This document shows, in pieces, positions 10,188 through 21,388 of a stretch of 64,000 nucleotides of DNA. The DNA is from Spisula solida (Eukaryota; Mollusca; Bivalvia; Venerida; Mactridae). The stretch is from positions 1,431,001 through 1,495,000 of the forward strand of contig OX365953.1 of the NCBI GenBank assembly GCA_947247005.1, given 5' to 3'. The notes beneath the pieces were generated by a model. The model saw only the letters and a list, made by a program, of their open reading frames with translations. It was not told where the DNA came from and did no database searches. The position numbers and the translations under genes are program-made. The stretch's first letter is position 1, and each line of letters begins with the position of its first letter.

Positions 10188-10865
10188 CGTAATTCGCGTC
10201 TCGCGGCGATACACGACAATGCTGTCGCCCAATTCTCGCGTCTCGACCGGTGTGCCAGTTAAAATTTCTTACTGACACCGCCTAGAATTGGCGGCGAGAC
10301 GCGAGAATTGGGCGACAGCATTGTCGTGTATCGCCACGAGACACGAGCATTGGGCGACAGCATTGTCGTGTATCGCTGCGAGACGCGAGAATTGCGCGAT
10401 AGCATTCTCGTGCCTCGCCTTCAATTCTCGTGTCTCGCTTTAATTCTCGTGTCTCGCTGACCAAATAGAAACGCGAGGCAAGAGAGTTGCGCGATATTTG
10501 CACGATAGCATTGTCGTGTCTCGCGTTGGATTCTCGTGCCTCGCGTTGAATTCTCGTGTCTCGTTTTAACTATCGTGTCTCGCCCTTGGAAGTCGAGACA
10601 CGAGATTAAGACGCGATATTTGAAACGAGCGCGATATCCAACTGCGAGGCAAGATACGATACGCGAGAATTACACGATATTAGATATTAACTTGTAAAAG
10701 TTGTTGGTCGAGGGCGAGATTAAAAACTCGAGAATTCAATTTTTAATTCTCGTGTCTCGTTTCAGGCCTCGCGCAATTCTCGTGTCTCGTTTTAAATATC
10801 GCGTCTAATTCTCGTGTCTCGTTTCTTATCTCGTGTCTCGCCCTTGGAGGGCGATACACGATATT
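10188..10865. repeat. Array of short palindrome-forming words (tctcgtgtctcgc / gcgagacgcgagaatt)
   Basis: About 680 bp made almost entirely of two complementary words, attctcgtgtctcgc and gcgagacacgagaat, with cgatacacgacaatgctgtc. A perfect-looking stem runs from 10196-10245 (gcgatacacgacaatgctgt) to 10296-10340 (acagcattgtcgtgtatcgc) around a loop of about 50 bp; the remainder mixes both orientations. It ends ggagggcgatacacgatatt. GC content is far above the flanks. No protein is credible here. Confidence 0.7.
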
Positions 10866-11468
10866 TAAAATGGCACTAACAGGATTCCGTAAATCAGGGA
10901 TCCTGTATACATGTATATAGAATCCCTGCTCTAATAAATGCGCTACAATGTGATTTTAGTAAAATTACCCGACATAATCATCACACTAGTAGTCTGTATC
11001 TATTGAGTCAGTCACTTTGGTTGACTCAGCATGAAACTTGTCACCTTGACAACGAGGTACTACGTAGACCAATACAGTGAGTAATTATTCCAATTGGTAT
11101 TCTCAGGACTTAGCTGTTCTCATAAGGTGTCCGATCTTCTGAATACCCCTTCAGAAAATATCTGCTGGATGAAGTGACTGATTGAAACAACAAAGTCGAC
11201 TTGCAACCTAATACACAAAAATTCATTCAAAACTATTTACAAACAAAAAAGTTAGTTCGGATTGAAAACTGCACACTTGTAAGTGCCTCCAAGTGTACAA
11301 GGCTGTCGCTGGATTTATTGACTGATTGAATTCGAACAAACAACGAAAATATTGTTTGAAAATTGCCAGAAGGTGCAACAAAGTTTATGTTTTATTCCTC
11401 ATATCAACGAGAAATAGCGTATATGCAATACATTGCGACTGGTTAGTTGTATGAAATGTGAACGTGTA
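10866..11468. other. Intergenic DNA
   Basis: A small palindrome (aggattccgtaaatcaggga then tcctgtatacatgtatatag) lies at 10879-10920. Otherwise nothing recognised. Confidence 0.3.
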
Positions 11469-11492
11469 AAGAGAGAGAGAGAGAGAGAGAAA
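11469..11492. repeat. (GA)n microsatellite
   Basis: About ten GA units immediately before the 49-bp minisatellite. Confidence 0.9.
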
Positions 11493-11504
11493 ACATTCCT
11501 GGTT

Positions 11505-12248
11505 GTGATAGACATCTGATTGGATCTTGGTGCGTACTGAGCTTGTTGCGCTTGTGATGTACATCTGATTGGATCTTGGTGCATGCTGAACTTGTTGCGT
11601 TTGTGATGGACATCTGATTGGATCTTGATGTATGCTGAACTTGTTGCGTTTGTGCTGGGTATCTGATTGGATCTTGATGCATGCTGAACTTGTTGTGTTT
11701 GTGATGGACATCTGATTGGATCTTGATGTATGCTGAACTTGTTGTGTTTGTAATTGACATCTGATTGGATCTTGGTGCATGCTGAACTTGTTGTGTTTGT
11801 GATGGACATCTGATTGGATCTTGATGCATGCTGAACTTGTTGCGTTTGTAATTGACATCTGATTGGATCTTGATGTATGCTGAACTTGTTGTGTTTGTAA
11901 TTGACATCTGATTGGATCTTGATGTATGCTGAACTTGTTGTGTTTGTAATTGACATCTGATTGGATCTTGATGTATGCTGAACTTGTTGTGTTTGTAATT
12001 GACATCTGATTGGATCTTGATGTATGCTGAACTTGTTGTGTTTGTAATTGACATCTGATTGGATCTTGATGCATGCTGAACTTGTTGTGTTTGTAATTGA
12101 CATCTGATTGGATCTTGATGCATGCTGAACTTGTTGTGTTTGTAATTGACATCTGATTGGATCTTGATGTATGCTGAACTTGTTGTGTTTGTAATTGACA
12201 TCTGATTGGATCTTGATGCATGCTGAACTTGTTGCGTTTGTGATGTAC
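11505..12248. repeat. 49-bp minisatellite, about 15 copies
   Basis: Unit gacatctgattggatcttga followed by tgtatgctgaacttgttgtg and tttgtaatt. Successive starts fall exactly 49 bp apart (11903, 11952, 12001, 12050). Units in the centre are nearly identical; those at the left edge are more diverged (gatgtacat, gcgtactgagc). Because 49 is not a multiple of 3 and the unit has no stop on the minus strand, all three minus frames stay open for 278-311 codons with the same 49-aa cycle in three offsets. No promoter, splice or signal features suggest that it is translated. Confidence 0.9.
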
Positions 12249-14240
12249 ATAGGCCTAAGTGATTCATAAGTATGCATATGAACAACAAACCGTGATGTAT
12301 TCCCCGGTATATCACAAAAAAAATCTATTTGCATTCTTACAAATTCTGATCATAAACACTTCCAACGTCCAAATATTCTATATTGAATATTTCCAGCGAT
12401 ATTCATTGTTTAACAACAATTTTTCTACAAATGAATTTTAACTACAATGTATTATCTTATATCGTTTTCATAACGACCTAATTATTGGGCTGAAGAATGT
12501 TATTAGCCTGAGGCCGAAGCAAGTATAGTAATAACGATACAGCGATATGTGTTCGGGAATAAGTTTCCGCATCGTTGTTTGTCGTTCCAGGAATGTGAAA
12601 TAACATTATAAAACACGAAGCTTAAATCTTTAAATATTTTGTTTGTGTTTTTGTTTGCTTTAGTAGCCTTAAGCCTTCAGTCAAACATACATGGCTACAT
12701 CTTTAAGCAAAGAGTACGCTTGTTTATGTACAGTCCAACTTGTTTTAGTGACCACGCATATAAATTAAGCGACTTGTTTCAAATCGTCCCCGATCGTATT
12801 TGTTATATTTTTCACTTGTTTAAGCGACTTTTGTCATATGCGACCAGTTTCCACTTTTTGAGAACTTTTGATTGTTCAAATTTCAATTTGTCTTTCACTA
12901 GTCGTTAGAAGTGACAGGGAAAGTGTCATTTTATTTTATGTGTACACAAAATATTAAAACTATTGCCTGAACAGGTAAAGATAATATAGTATAGTAGTAG
13001 TTTAGCATTGACATGGTAATTAGTTTATCACTGGAATAGTGCAATCAACCACTGCGTCACTCTAGTGAATATATTATCCTTATAGTTTACCCTACTTCTT
13101 TGTTCAATCATAAGCCAGAAATTGTCAAATTTTGGACCACTTATTCATACATTTGTCTATTATATGTTGTCCTCATAGGTCTACGACCTTCTGGATTTTT
13201 AAATAAAACTACTTATTAAGTGGTTCATGAAGTAAATACATTTGAACACTTTGGCTGTTTCCATATATGGAAATCTGATTCACCGGAAAACTAGACCCGC
13301 CTATACCCTCTCAATTGTACTGTTATTCTATCAGCAATTAACAGCTACATACACGAAATCTTGTCTAATTACACTCACATTACTCCATAAATGGACATGC
13401 TATTGTTTGAAACCAAACGCATTGGACAGGCCACCAAAATGTGGGCGGGTAAACTATAAGCCGGTTATAGATAACATATTAGAAATTCTGAATTTTAAAC
13501 AAATTAAGTGCTTCGCTCCCTGCACTAATATATTTTTAATTCTAATAAATGATCTATAACCTATACTTACTGGATAGAACTTTACGCATTGTTTGTCACA
13601 CCTTTGCTGATTGGTCACCGATTTACAACATAAATATCACTATTGCGTCGGCAGGACATGCCATACACATGCTTAATAATTCATACACAACAGAACTTTA
13701 TTTTATTTGATCCTAAGCGCATAGTACAACATGTGTACATTATAAATACTTAAATACATACAATCTATATTTCTGGTATGTTAGATTTAAGCATCTGTTA
13801 GTATTAAATACATGGTCGGTATAAGAGTTAGTGTTTATAATTCTAAGATTTATAAAGAAAACGTAATTTACATATATACTGTTGCATTAGTTACACATAT
13901 TATGATTAATATTCATTTGAATCTTGGTATAGAGTTATTATGATCAGGCAATCAAATGATTAGTGATACATAAATAGGGATTTTTTTGTTGTAACTGACA
14001 TTAATTTTAAACCCTGGTGTAATTGATTTATCTTCGGACAAACAAAACGGACAATTTAATTAAGTTATGTGTGTGAGTAAGTTTATTATGATCAATACTA
14101 AAACAATTTTGATATATATGACGAGTATAGTATACATGTTATAAAACGGTTATAAAAATAACCGTGTTGTTAAGCGATCGTTTTCAGACCTTCCCCGGGA
14201 GACCACTTAATACAAGTTCGACGGTATTTTTATTTTGAGT
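12249..14240. other. AT-rich intergenic DNA upstream of the SSC-like gene
   Basis: ORFs of 60-105 codons occur but none has recognisable domains or splice context. The segment near 13050 (accactgcgtcactctagt) resembles the interior of MITE family C and may be an old copy. Nothing else is supported. Confidence 0.3.
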
Positions 14241-14248
14241 CGAAACGG

Positions 14249-14259
14249 TGTATATATAA
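14249..14259 (+). promoter_or_regulatory. TATA box of the SSC-like gene
   Basis: The sequence tgtatatataag lies about 80 bp before the ATG at 14337. This places a transcription start near 14280 and gives a 5'UTR of about 55 bp. Confidence 0.6.
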
Positions 14260-14336
14260 GTCTAAGTTCTTCCGCCTCCTGTTTACTTTACTGGCTTACG
14301 ATTAAGATATAAAGTTGAAACATTAAGGAAACAAAG

Positions 14337-16039
14337 ATGGTTCTAGCTTTCATTATTTTGGTTGTGATTACCACAACACTTGCACAAGAACCGGCTACAA
14401 GTGAGACTACACAGTGTGACTTCACATATAAAGCTGTAGCCGACATAGGCAGACATGATTTGAAACTCGAACAACTAGAGGAAAAACTTGAAGGTAAATT
14501 ATTGTATGTAATACCATTTTTAAAATAACTACATTTGTTGTTTATCACTAACTTGACTGAGAAACATTTTAGCTGTCATTAGATTTCTTTAGTTTGAATA
14601 GAACTTCAGGCTCTGCGTTCACAAAGAATCAGTTTGCAGGATCAGGCTAAAGCTCATTTTTGTTTTTGAAAGTATTTCTAAAGTCATGAAATCTATTTTC
14701 TTAGTTATTTACAGAATACCTAAACATATTCTAGATAACAGAGCACGAACCTTGAAATCATTTATTTTCTTTAAAGATGGGATTTTTTGTACTTGAGACT
14801 GAAACTCATCTCAATCATCCAGGATCGTGCTTGAAACCCCAAATTCAATTTATTAAGCACAATATTTACGTTACTATGTTATAAAACCTATTCATTTGTT
14901 AGTGAAATTTGAGGAGATTTCAATAGCGTTTCCTTGGCGTAAAAAAAATTGAATAACCAAATAACAGAAAAACCATAACTATCTTTCTATGTACGAGGGG
15001 TGTCCTAGTCATTCGTGTATTTTGCTAATCATTTTCTTCTGTACATGTATATATACCCATAATACTGATTCTTACATTGCCCGGATTCTAAAAACGGGTA
15101 TTGACTATTCTAAAATAGCCCTGTGCGTTTTAAGAATTCTATTTAACATCGCGCAACAATATTGGAATTCCCAAAACGCGCCGGACGATTCTAGAATGAA
15201 TCCTAATCTTATATTTCGCATAATATACACATGTTCACGTTATCATGTGACTTATCTGGATGAAATATGCAATCGCTTCGCAGGATTTGCTTTTTGCAAA
15301 ATAAATACTAGCTGTATTACACGTCATGCACATTTAAACATCGGGTGAAGTTGCAATACATATAAGTGGTTTGTCGTTCGGTCTTATTGTCATTTCTAAT
15401 ACAGCGTCACTTTCTGTTGCAGATGCTCAAGCTACGATTGATGTCCTTAATGATGTACTTAACAGTATGCAGCGTAATCCTGTGATATCCACATACGTAC
15501 GATGGGGGAAGACGGCGTGTCCAACTGATGCATGGAAGGTGTATGATGGGTATGCTGCAGGTTCCAATAGTGCTCACTCTGGATCAGGTGCAAACATCCT
15601 CTGTTTAACATCAGACCCGAGGTTCGGTTCCCATGATGAGGCCGTGGAATACCAGGGCACGATACACGGAGTAGACTACAAGTTTGGAGGGATGTTACAT
15701 GGTCATGAAGCTCCGTGTGTGATGTGCTCAGTGCCACGTGCAAGTTCTGTTATGATTCCAGGCACAGATGTGTGTTATGACGGATGGAAGCTTGAATACA
15801 GTGGATACCTAGCGAGTACAAGATATAATGACAAACGGTCACAATATATATGCTTGGATGAACATTTTGAAGCACTGCCTGGGCCGGATAATGATGACAA
15901 CGGAGTACATTTATATCATGTTGAATCACGCTGTCCTTCATTGGATTGCGACGTGTATACACATGGCCGTGAAGTTACATGTGTTGTGTGCTCATACTCT
16001 CCATCAACAGCAACAACCAACTTCGTTTCATACGCATAA
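14337..16039 (+). CDS. Secreted short-chain-collagen (SSC)-like protein, 2 exons, 257 aa
   Basis: Coding exons 14337-14493 and 15423-16039. The donor (gaag then gtaaat) and acceptor (tttctgttgcag) are both phase 1, and the split codon becomes Asp; the sum is 774 nt, i.e. 257 codons plus stop. Residues 1-16 form a signal peptide (MVLAFIILVVITTTLA). Residues about 40-68 form a short leucine-rich coiled coil (LKLEQLEEKLEDA) interrupted by the exon junction. The rest is a cysteine-rich globular domain starting YVRWGKTACP, with VYDGYAAGSN, LHGHEAPCVMCSVPRA, CYDGWKLEYSGYL and REVTCVVCS. This matches the C-terminal domain of sponge short-chain collagen-like proteins, expanded in bivalves; no Gly-X-Y collagen repeat is present. 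Probably an extracellular multimer joined through the coiled coil; ligand unknown. A TATA box lies upstream and a poly(A) signal downstream. Confidence 0.85.
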
Positions 16040-16256
16040 ACAAACTACACCGGCAACATGTGCATTGCGAACGGATTTACTAATTGTGTACAAACATCGA
16101 CTCATATATATATACATACTTTTCGAAATGATTCATCGGATCCTAATTCATCTTCGTTTGTTTTCGTTATTGTACTGTAATTGATGTTTTAACTCGCTTA
16201 AATCACTAACTTGATGTCACGACGAATACGCAAGGACTGTTCATGAGCATATTGTC

Positions 16257-16262
16257 AATAAA
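16257..16262 (+). terminator. Poly(A) signal AATAAA of the SSC-like gene
   Basis: AATAAA about 218 bp after the stop codon at 16039, in an AT-rich 3'UTR. Confidence 0.55.
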
Positions 16263-16985
16263 TCTGCACAATGTAGAGTAAAGGAGATACTTACAATTTT
16301 TCTAGGGATAAGTCAATTGTTGTAAATGAAGTGATTAATCTACTTTAAGTAAATGTGGATTGTTATTTTTGATATTATGAAGTACATGTAATCAACTTGT
16401 GTGAAGCGGCACTTCAGTTTCCTGTATTGTAATGCTCTGATACACATTAATGGAACCTTATTCACACATGAAATAATAACACTGGAACTGTTAAGGTTCC
16501 TTTTTCTTGGTATTTTTATGTTTGTCATTGTGTCGTTTTATTATAGACAGTGATTACCCTTTTTGTGACTATGTTCTGTGTTGTTGTTGGCTTTTAGTGC
16601 TGTGTTGTTTCTGTTGAGTGCTGCATTTTAATTCATCTCATGTGGTAAACCAAACATTACTGTTTCATATTATCCAGAATGGACTAGATTCTATACAAAT
16701 TATAAGCGTGATATCCTTTTTTCCGGTGATCGATGGATCTATATAACATTGCTCGTGTCTAGGACCTGTTCCGTAAATATGCCTCTGATAGTTTTGTTCG
16801 ATCCACAATGGTACTATTCATAGAATTTAAAATAAACGTGAACATATCTGTATTTAAAAAGGTTAGATATTTGTTTTAATTCTCACCTCTATATACTACA
16901 TGTATATTGTTTTCATACAGTTTAATACATTGGGTCATATTATTTGTTGAATTACAAGTACTAGATATCGGTATAAAGAAAGGGA
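16263..16985. other. Intergenic DNA
   Basis: No gene recognised; AT-rich. A second aataaacgtg occurs near 16831. Confidence 0.3.
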
Positions 16986-16991
16986 GACAAT

Positions 16992-17218
16992 TCGTCGACT
17001 TAGAATTAGAATATAAGGCTCATGCATATTTGAAATCTGCATCTCATGGCGCTTCTTATGGGCCTATTTTCATGAAAATCGGAAATGGTCATGTTGACCA
17101 AACTGAAGTTTAAAAAGCTTGTTTTTCGATATATGTAAATACTAGTTTAAGACAATTTGCTCTTGTTTTCTCAAAATATTGATTTTGTACTTACGACCTT
17201 CTAATTTTAAGCCAGCGA
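16992..17218 (+). mobile_element. MITE family A, copy 2
   Basis: Left end tcgtcgacttagaattagaa, interior cttcttatgggcctattttc and ggaaatggtcatgttgacca, right end acttacgaccttctaatttt then aagccagcga. Same ends as copy 1 with an extra interior block shared with copies 3 and 4. Confidence 0.7.
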
Positions 17219-17307
17219 GTTCCCTATGGTTTTACGAGCATTGTACCTACAACATGCATCCAGATAATACGATGATGCTGTGGCTTACTTATAACATAAA
17301 ATGAAAT

Positions 17308-17342
17308 GAGCCGTTCTCCAGGAAAACCGGGTTTAGTGACAA
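17308..17342 (+). repeat. Left terminal inverted repeat flanking the Penelope element
   Basis: tgagccgttctccaggaaaa followed by ccgggtttagtgac is repeated inverted at 20464-20498 with one mismatch. As recalled, this terminus is that of a very abundant bivalve MITE. Confidence 0.75.
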
Positions 17343-17419
17343 AAATTATGAAAATCATGATAATATAGCATCAGAAAGACAAGACTCTTTTGAACATTTT
17401 CTGAAAATTTAGCGAAGAT

Positions 17420-20050
17420 AGAGAGAAACCACCAAACACGAATAACATTTAATGTATATTCATTAGACTACAACGTTTCGCCCAGAAGGCTTCTTCAGGT
17501 AATGATTATTATATACAAAAACAATGATGACGTAACGTCATGCATAATAACGCGGTGGCGCCAAAAGACGTTACATAGTAAATGCAGCGCAAAATACATA
17601 TGAATACATATGAACAACGTTTTATATATTGAATTGTAAAGAACAACAATAATAATATATACTATACAGTACATGTATAACCTCTATAAAGCAACACAAA
17701 ATAGGAGCTACAAAGGGTGGTCGTAATTAAGAGGTAGTAGCTCTCCAAAGGTAAGATTTGAAGGAAAAAAGGCTAGTGAAAAAATGAATGCTCATAATTA
17801 TATTAAGAGGTAGTTGCTAAACAGGGGTCGCTGTAGAGAGATAATACAGCACTGCAATTAAAAAACCGGATCATACATGATACTCAATAATTCCTATTGG
17901 TAAGATATATAAAACAGAGTAATAGGAACTAACGATTTTTATCATATTATACAACATGCGTGAAAGACGCTAAATCTATTTGTCATAAATGACCTTTGCG
18001 TTCATTCCATCTGGATACAAAGTCTTAAGTCTATGTATCCAGAATGTTTCTTTACATAGACGCTGCATAGTATCATGTACAATGTCAATTGGCATGAATG
18101 AAAAATCGGATATAGAATGGTCCATAGAATTGAAATGGACAGCGACATTAGACGAATAAGTGGCGTATGTCTCATCAAAATTATTTATGTCAAAACGATG
18201 ACTGTTCATTCTTTTAGAAACTTGTTGATTAGTTTGTCCAACGTATTGTTTCTGACATTTTTTACAGGTTATAAGATAAATGACATCCTGCGATGAACAA
18301 TTAGCAGAGCGTTTGAGATTAAATGACTCGTTAGTGTTAGAGCTAGTAAACTGACTATCGGCAACAATATGTTTACAATGTGAACATCTGCGCCTGTTAC
18401 AAGTCTGTGACAAATAATGTTGACTTTGATTAGAAGAAAATTTAGCTCTTACAAGAATATCCTTTATATTTCTAGGACGTTTAAAAGCAAGAACCGGCTT
18501 ATAAGAATGGACAAAATTAACGCTATCTTTCTGTGACAGTTTAAGTAAATCCTAATATTTATTTAATATAACGCCTATATTTGGCAGGGAAGGACTATAT
18601 TCAACAACAAAAGGTATGCAGGAACTGTCACTTTTTTCGGAAACTTGCAACGCCTGTTCCTGGCTTAACCCAGATGCCTTGTTTATTGCATCGTCAACAA
18701 TATTAGAAGGATAGTTACGATCTAAGAAAAATTCGCGTAATTCAGCAATAGACTTTTGATAGGAATCGTCATTAGATATAATGCGTCTATATCTCTTAGC
18801 TTGACTAAACGGTATTCCGTTTTTACATGATTTAGGATGACATGATGAATATTCTACATATTGGTGGATATTAGTTTGTTTCACATATACATCAGTTTCA
18901 ATATCCAGAGAATCGCCTTTTTTGACATGCACATCCAAAAATGCTACATCAGACAAAGAGACATTGTGAGAAAATTTAATGGAAGGATGAAAATCATTTA
19001 GATCGTTAATGAAATCCGTAAGCTCTTGAAAAGAATGGTCCCAAATTAAAAATATATCATCCAAAAATCGGAACCATAATGTAGGCTTAAGATTTCTCGA
19101 ATTCAAAAAATCATTTTCTAACTTACCCATAAACAAGGACGCGTACGCTGGGGCCATAGGACTCCCCATTGCCGTACCCATACGTTGGCGATAATTGACA
19201 TCATTAAACTGAAAACAGTTGTTTTCAAGAATAAGCTGGATAAGATTAGCGACATTATCACTGGAAAGTCTACTATTGTTATTTTCTGCGTCTAAGAAGT
19301 ACTTGCATGCATCAACACCGTCAGTATGGGGAATATTCGTATAGAGTGAATTGACATCAAGAGTAACGAGATAAGAATCTTTGCTATTAAATTTAACGGA
19401 TTTAATTCTATTAATAAAATCGTTAGTGTCTTTTATATAAGACGGTAGAGACTGCATTATAGGTTTGAGGACATGGTCGACATATTTGGAGATATTGGCA
19501 GTAGCGGAGTTACAACCCGCTACAATGGGTCTGCCAGGATAACCAAGAGGACATTGCATATCTTTTTCTTTGTGAATTTTAGGTAAAATATAGAATTGAG
19601 GTGTTTGAATATTTGCCGGAAAAACATCAAATTCGTCATTCACGTGTGCATTGGTACTAGATATTTGTTTTATACAATTAGTTATATTATCATGTACCTG
19701 ATCTTTAGGATTATCAGCAAGTTGCTCGTAGTATAACGTATTTTCTAACTGTCTAAGAACTTCCGCACTGTAATCACACTTATTCATAATAACAATATTA
19801 CCCGATTTATCGGCTTTCTTAATTATTATGGATTGGTCAGTAGCCAGTTGATTCAAAGCGTTAAGTTCAACTTTTGATATATTACTATGCATTTTCTTAG
19901 GCAATGCCTTATGTAAAATTTCCTGCGTTATGGCTTCAATGTAAAAATCAAGATATGAGTCTCTACCACTGGAAGGGATAAAGCAATTTAGCAAAATATA
20001 ACATCAAATTACAAAGTTACAGACTTTTAAAACTAACCACTCCCCCTTGC
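17420..20050 (-). mobile_element. Penelope-like retroelement, 5'-truncated
   Basis: Minus-strand element with an RT and GIY-YIG reading frame (17976-19994). Downstream of the frame (lower coordinates) is the characteristic motif acaacgtttcgcccagaagg with cttcttcagg (17470-17500), like the terminal regions of Penelope and Poseidon elements. The coding region starts abruptly before the usual N-terminal segment: an in-frame TGA lies a few codons upstream of 19994. The exact ends are not resolved. It sits inside a pair of inverted 34-bp MITE ends (17308 and 20498). Confidence 0.8.
17976..19994 (-). pseudogene. Penelope-like reverse transcriptase + GIY-YIG endonuclease, one in-frame stop
   Basis: One continuous frame of about 670 codons, interrupted only by a TAG at 18552-18554. 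The N-terminal part carries Penelope-type RT blocks: IIIKKADKSGNIVIM, QFYILPKIHK, the palm segment LVTLDVNSLYTNIPH, MGTAMGSPMAPAYASLFM and the catalytic RFLDDIFLIW with its DD pair. After the stop the frame continues with a linker, a CNRRRCSHC zinc-like motif and the GIY-YIG-type nuclease (VIYLITCKKCQKQYVGQT) ending near NAKVIYDK. Role in an intact element: target-primed reverse transcription and strand cleavage. No ATG is available at the 5' end (the frame opens at TTG) and the region before the RT is missing, so this copy is truncated. The rest of the frame is well preserved, so inactivation is recent. Confidence 0.9.
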
Positions 20051-20463
20051 TTTGTTAGTGACGTCGCTAACGGCAGTCAAACGTTATTTGACGTTACGTG
20101 AACAAGAAGTTCATAAATCCAGTATTTGATGAGTTCTTGACGAAAACTTTTCAAAATTTTATCAAATTTTAGAGTTACATGTATTTTACTTTTTAATAAA
20201 ACATATCTAAATCGTGAATTTTAGCTTTTACAGAAACTTAGCTACTGTTTTCAACCACTAACCCCTCGTTTTCTCAATATGGATACTCTTCAGAAATTGG
20301 TCACCAGAGAAACGACAGAAGCTATTTTAACATGATTCATGAGAAAAATAATAATCTAAGACATAGTTCTATATTATCCAAGAACTTAAACTTAAATAAA
20401 AGAGCATGACTTTTTTGTAATTTTAGAGGGTTTTCTTAACCTTATTACATACATTCTAATACA

Positions 20464-20498
20464 ATGTCACTAAGCCCGGTTTTCCTGGAGAACGGCTC
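20464..20498 (-). repeat. Right terminal inverted repeat flanking the Penelope element
   Basis: gtcactaagcccggttttcc then tggagaacggctca: the inverted partner of 17308-17342. Confidence 0.75.
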
Positions 20499-20570
20499 AA
20501 ATAATAATATTTACTACAACAAAAATGTAAGTTGGATGTCCGAGGTAAGTATAATCAATAGAACAGGGGT

Positions 20571-20715
20571 GAAATTCAATATTGATCTTACTTTACTTAA
20601 GGATAAGGACAACCAATCATATCACACCATATTAAACCAATGTTCAGTAACAGGCGATATGATTGGCTATCCTTATTCTCCAATTAAATAAGATCAATAT
20701 TAGATACCACCCAGA
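20571..20715. mobile_element. Small hairpin MITE
   Basis: Left arm aatattgatcttactttact with taaggataaggacaaccaat and catatc; the right arm gatatgattggctatcctta with ataagatcaatatta is its inverse. About 145 bp. A 75-codon ORF spanning it is a shadow. Confidence 0.65.
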
Positions 20716-20846
20716 ACTTCATTAATCTCAGACATACATATGCAACATGGGGCAATGGTTTCATATCCAGAAAACAGAAATGCTGCTCGACAATGTCAAC
20801 ATTTCACTAAATTCAAGTTCATGGTCACGTACGTATTGTAGACAAG

Positions 20847-21094
20847 TCGCTCGCTTAGAATGAGAATGTCGTAAGTGCTACTTATGACCTAATAAACTCA
20901 TTCACATTTGAAATCTGAATCACAAGGGGCTTCTTATAAGCATATTATCATGGAAATCGGAAAAGGTCATGTTGACCGAACTGAAGCTGAAAAAGCTTGT
21001 TTTTCCATAAGTAATGAGTAGTTTTCAGACAGTTTATTCTTGTTTTCTCAAAATATCGATTTCGTTCTTACGACCATCCCATTCTAAGCCAGCG
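20847..21094 (+). mobile_element. MITE family A, copy 3
   Basis: Left end tcgctcgcttagaatgagaa, interior cttcttataagcatattatc and ggaaaaggtcatgttgaccg, right end ttacgaccatcccattctaa then gccagcg. Diverged from copy 2 by roughly one base in ten. Confidence 0.7.
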
Positions 21095-21388
21095 AAGTAT
21101 TGTACAAAGTATAGTTTGTGTCCTAGTGTGAGAAGTATATTGTATATTATGTTCTACTGTCTGTAAATACATGTACCATAAACAGGAAATAAAATATGTT
21201 ATCACTGTCATCTTCTTTTTAAATGTGTTGTCTTTTCACACAAACTGCTAAATGCTAAAGTGTTAAGCATTCTTAACATTCCTCTAAATCTCATTGGTTG
21301 TACACATACTAATTTGTTTGGTTTCTAGGGTTTGAAAATACAGTCTCCGTACAGAAACACCCGGTATACTAACTTTTTCATAATATAT

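Noticed and set aside
11385..12334. Three ORFs of 278-311 codons as real genes
   Set aside because: Their bodies are the 49-bp minisatellite in three phases; unique flanking residues show no domain. Kept only as a finding.
12639..12908. 89-codon ORF starting with a hydrophobic segment (MFVFLFALVALSLQ) as a secreted peptide
   Set aside because: The following sequence is low-complexity and Phe/Ser-rich, with no cysteine pattern, no splice support and no promoter; AT-rich background produces such ORFs.
14989..15348. 119-codon plus ORF inside the SSC-like gene
   Set aside because: Lies wholly in the intron between the two phase-matched exons, without domain content.
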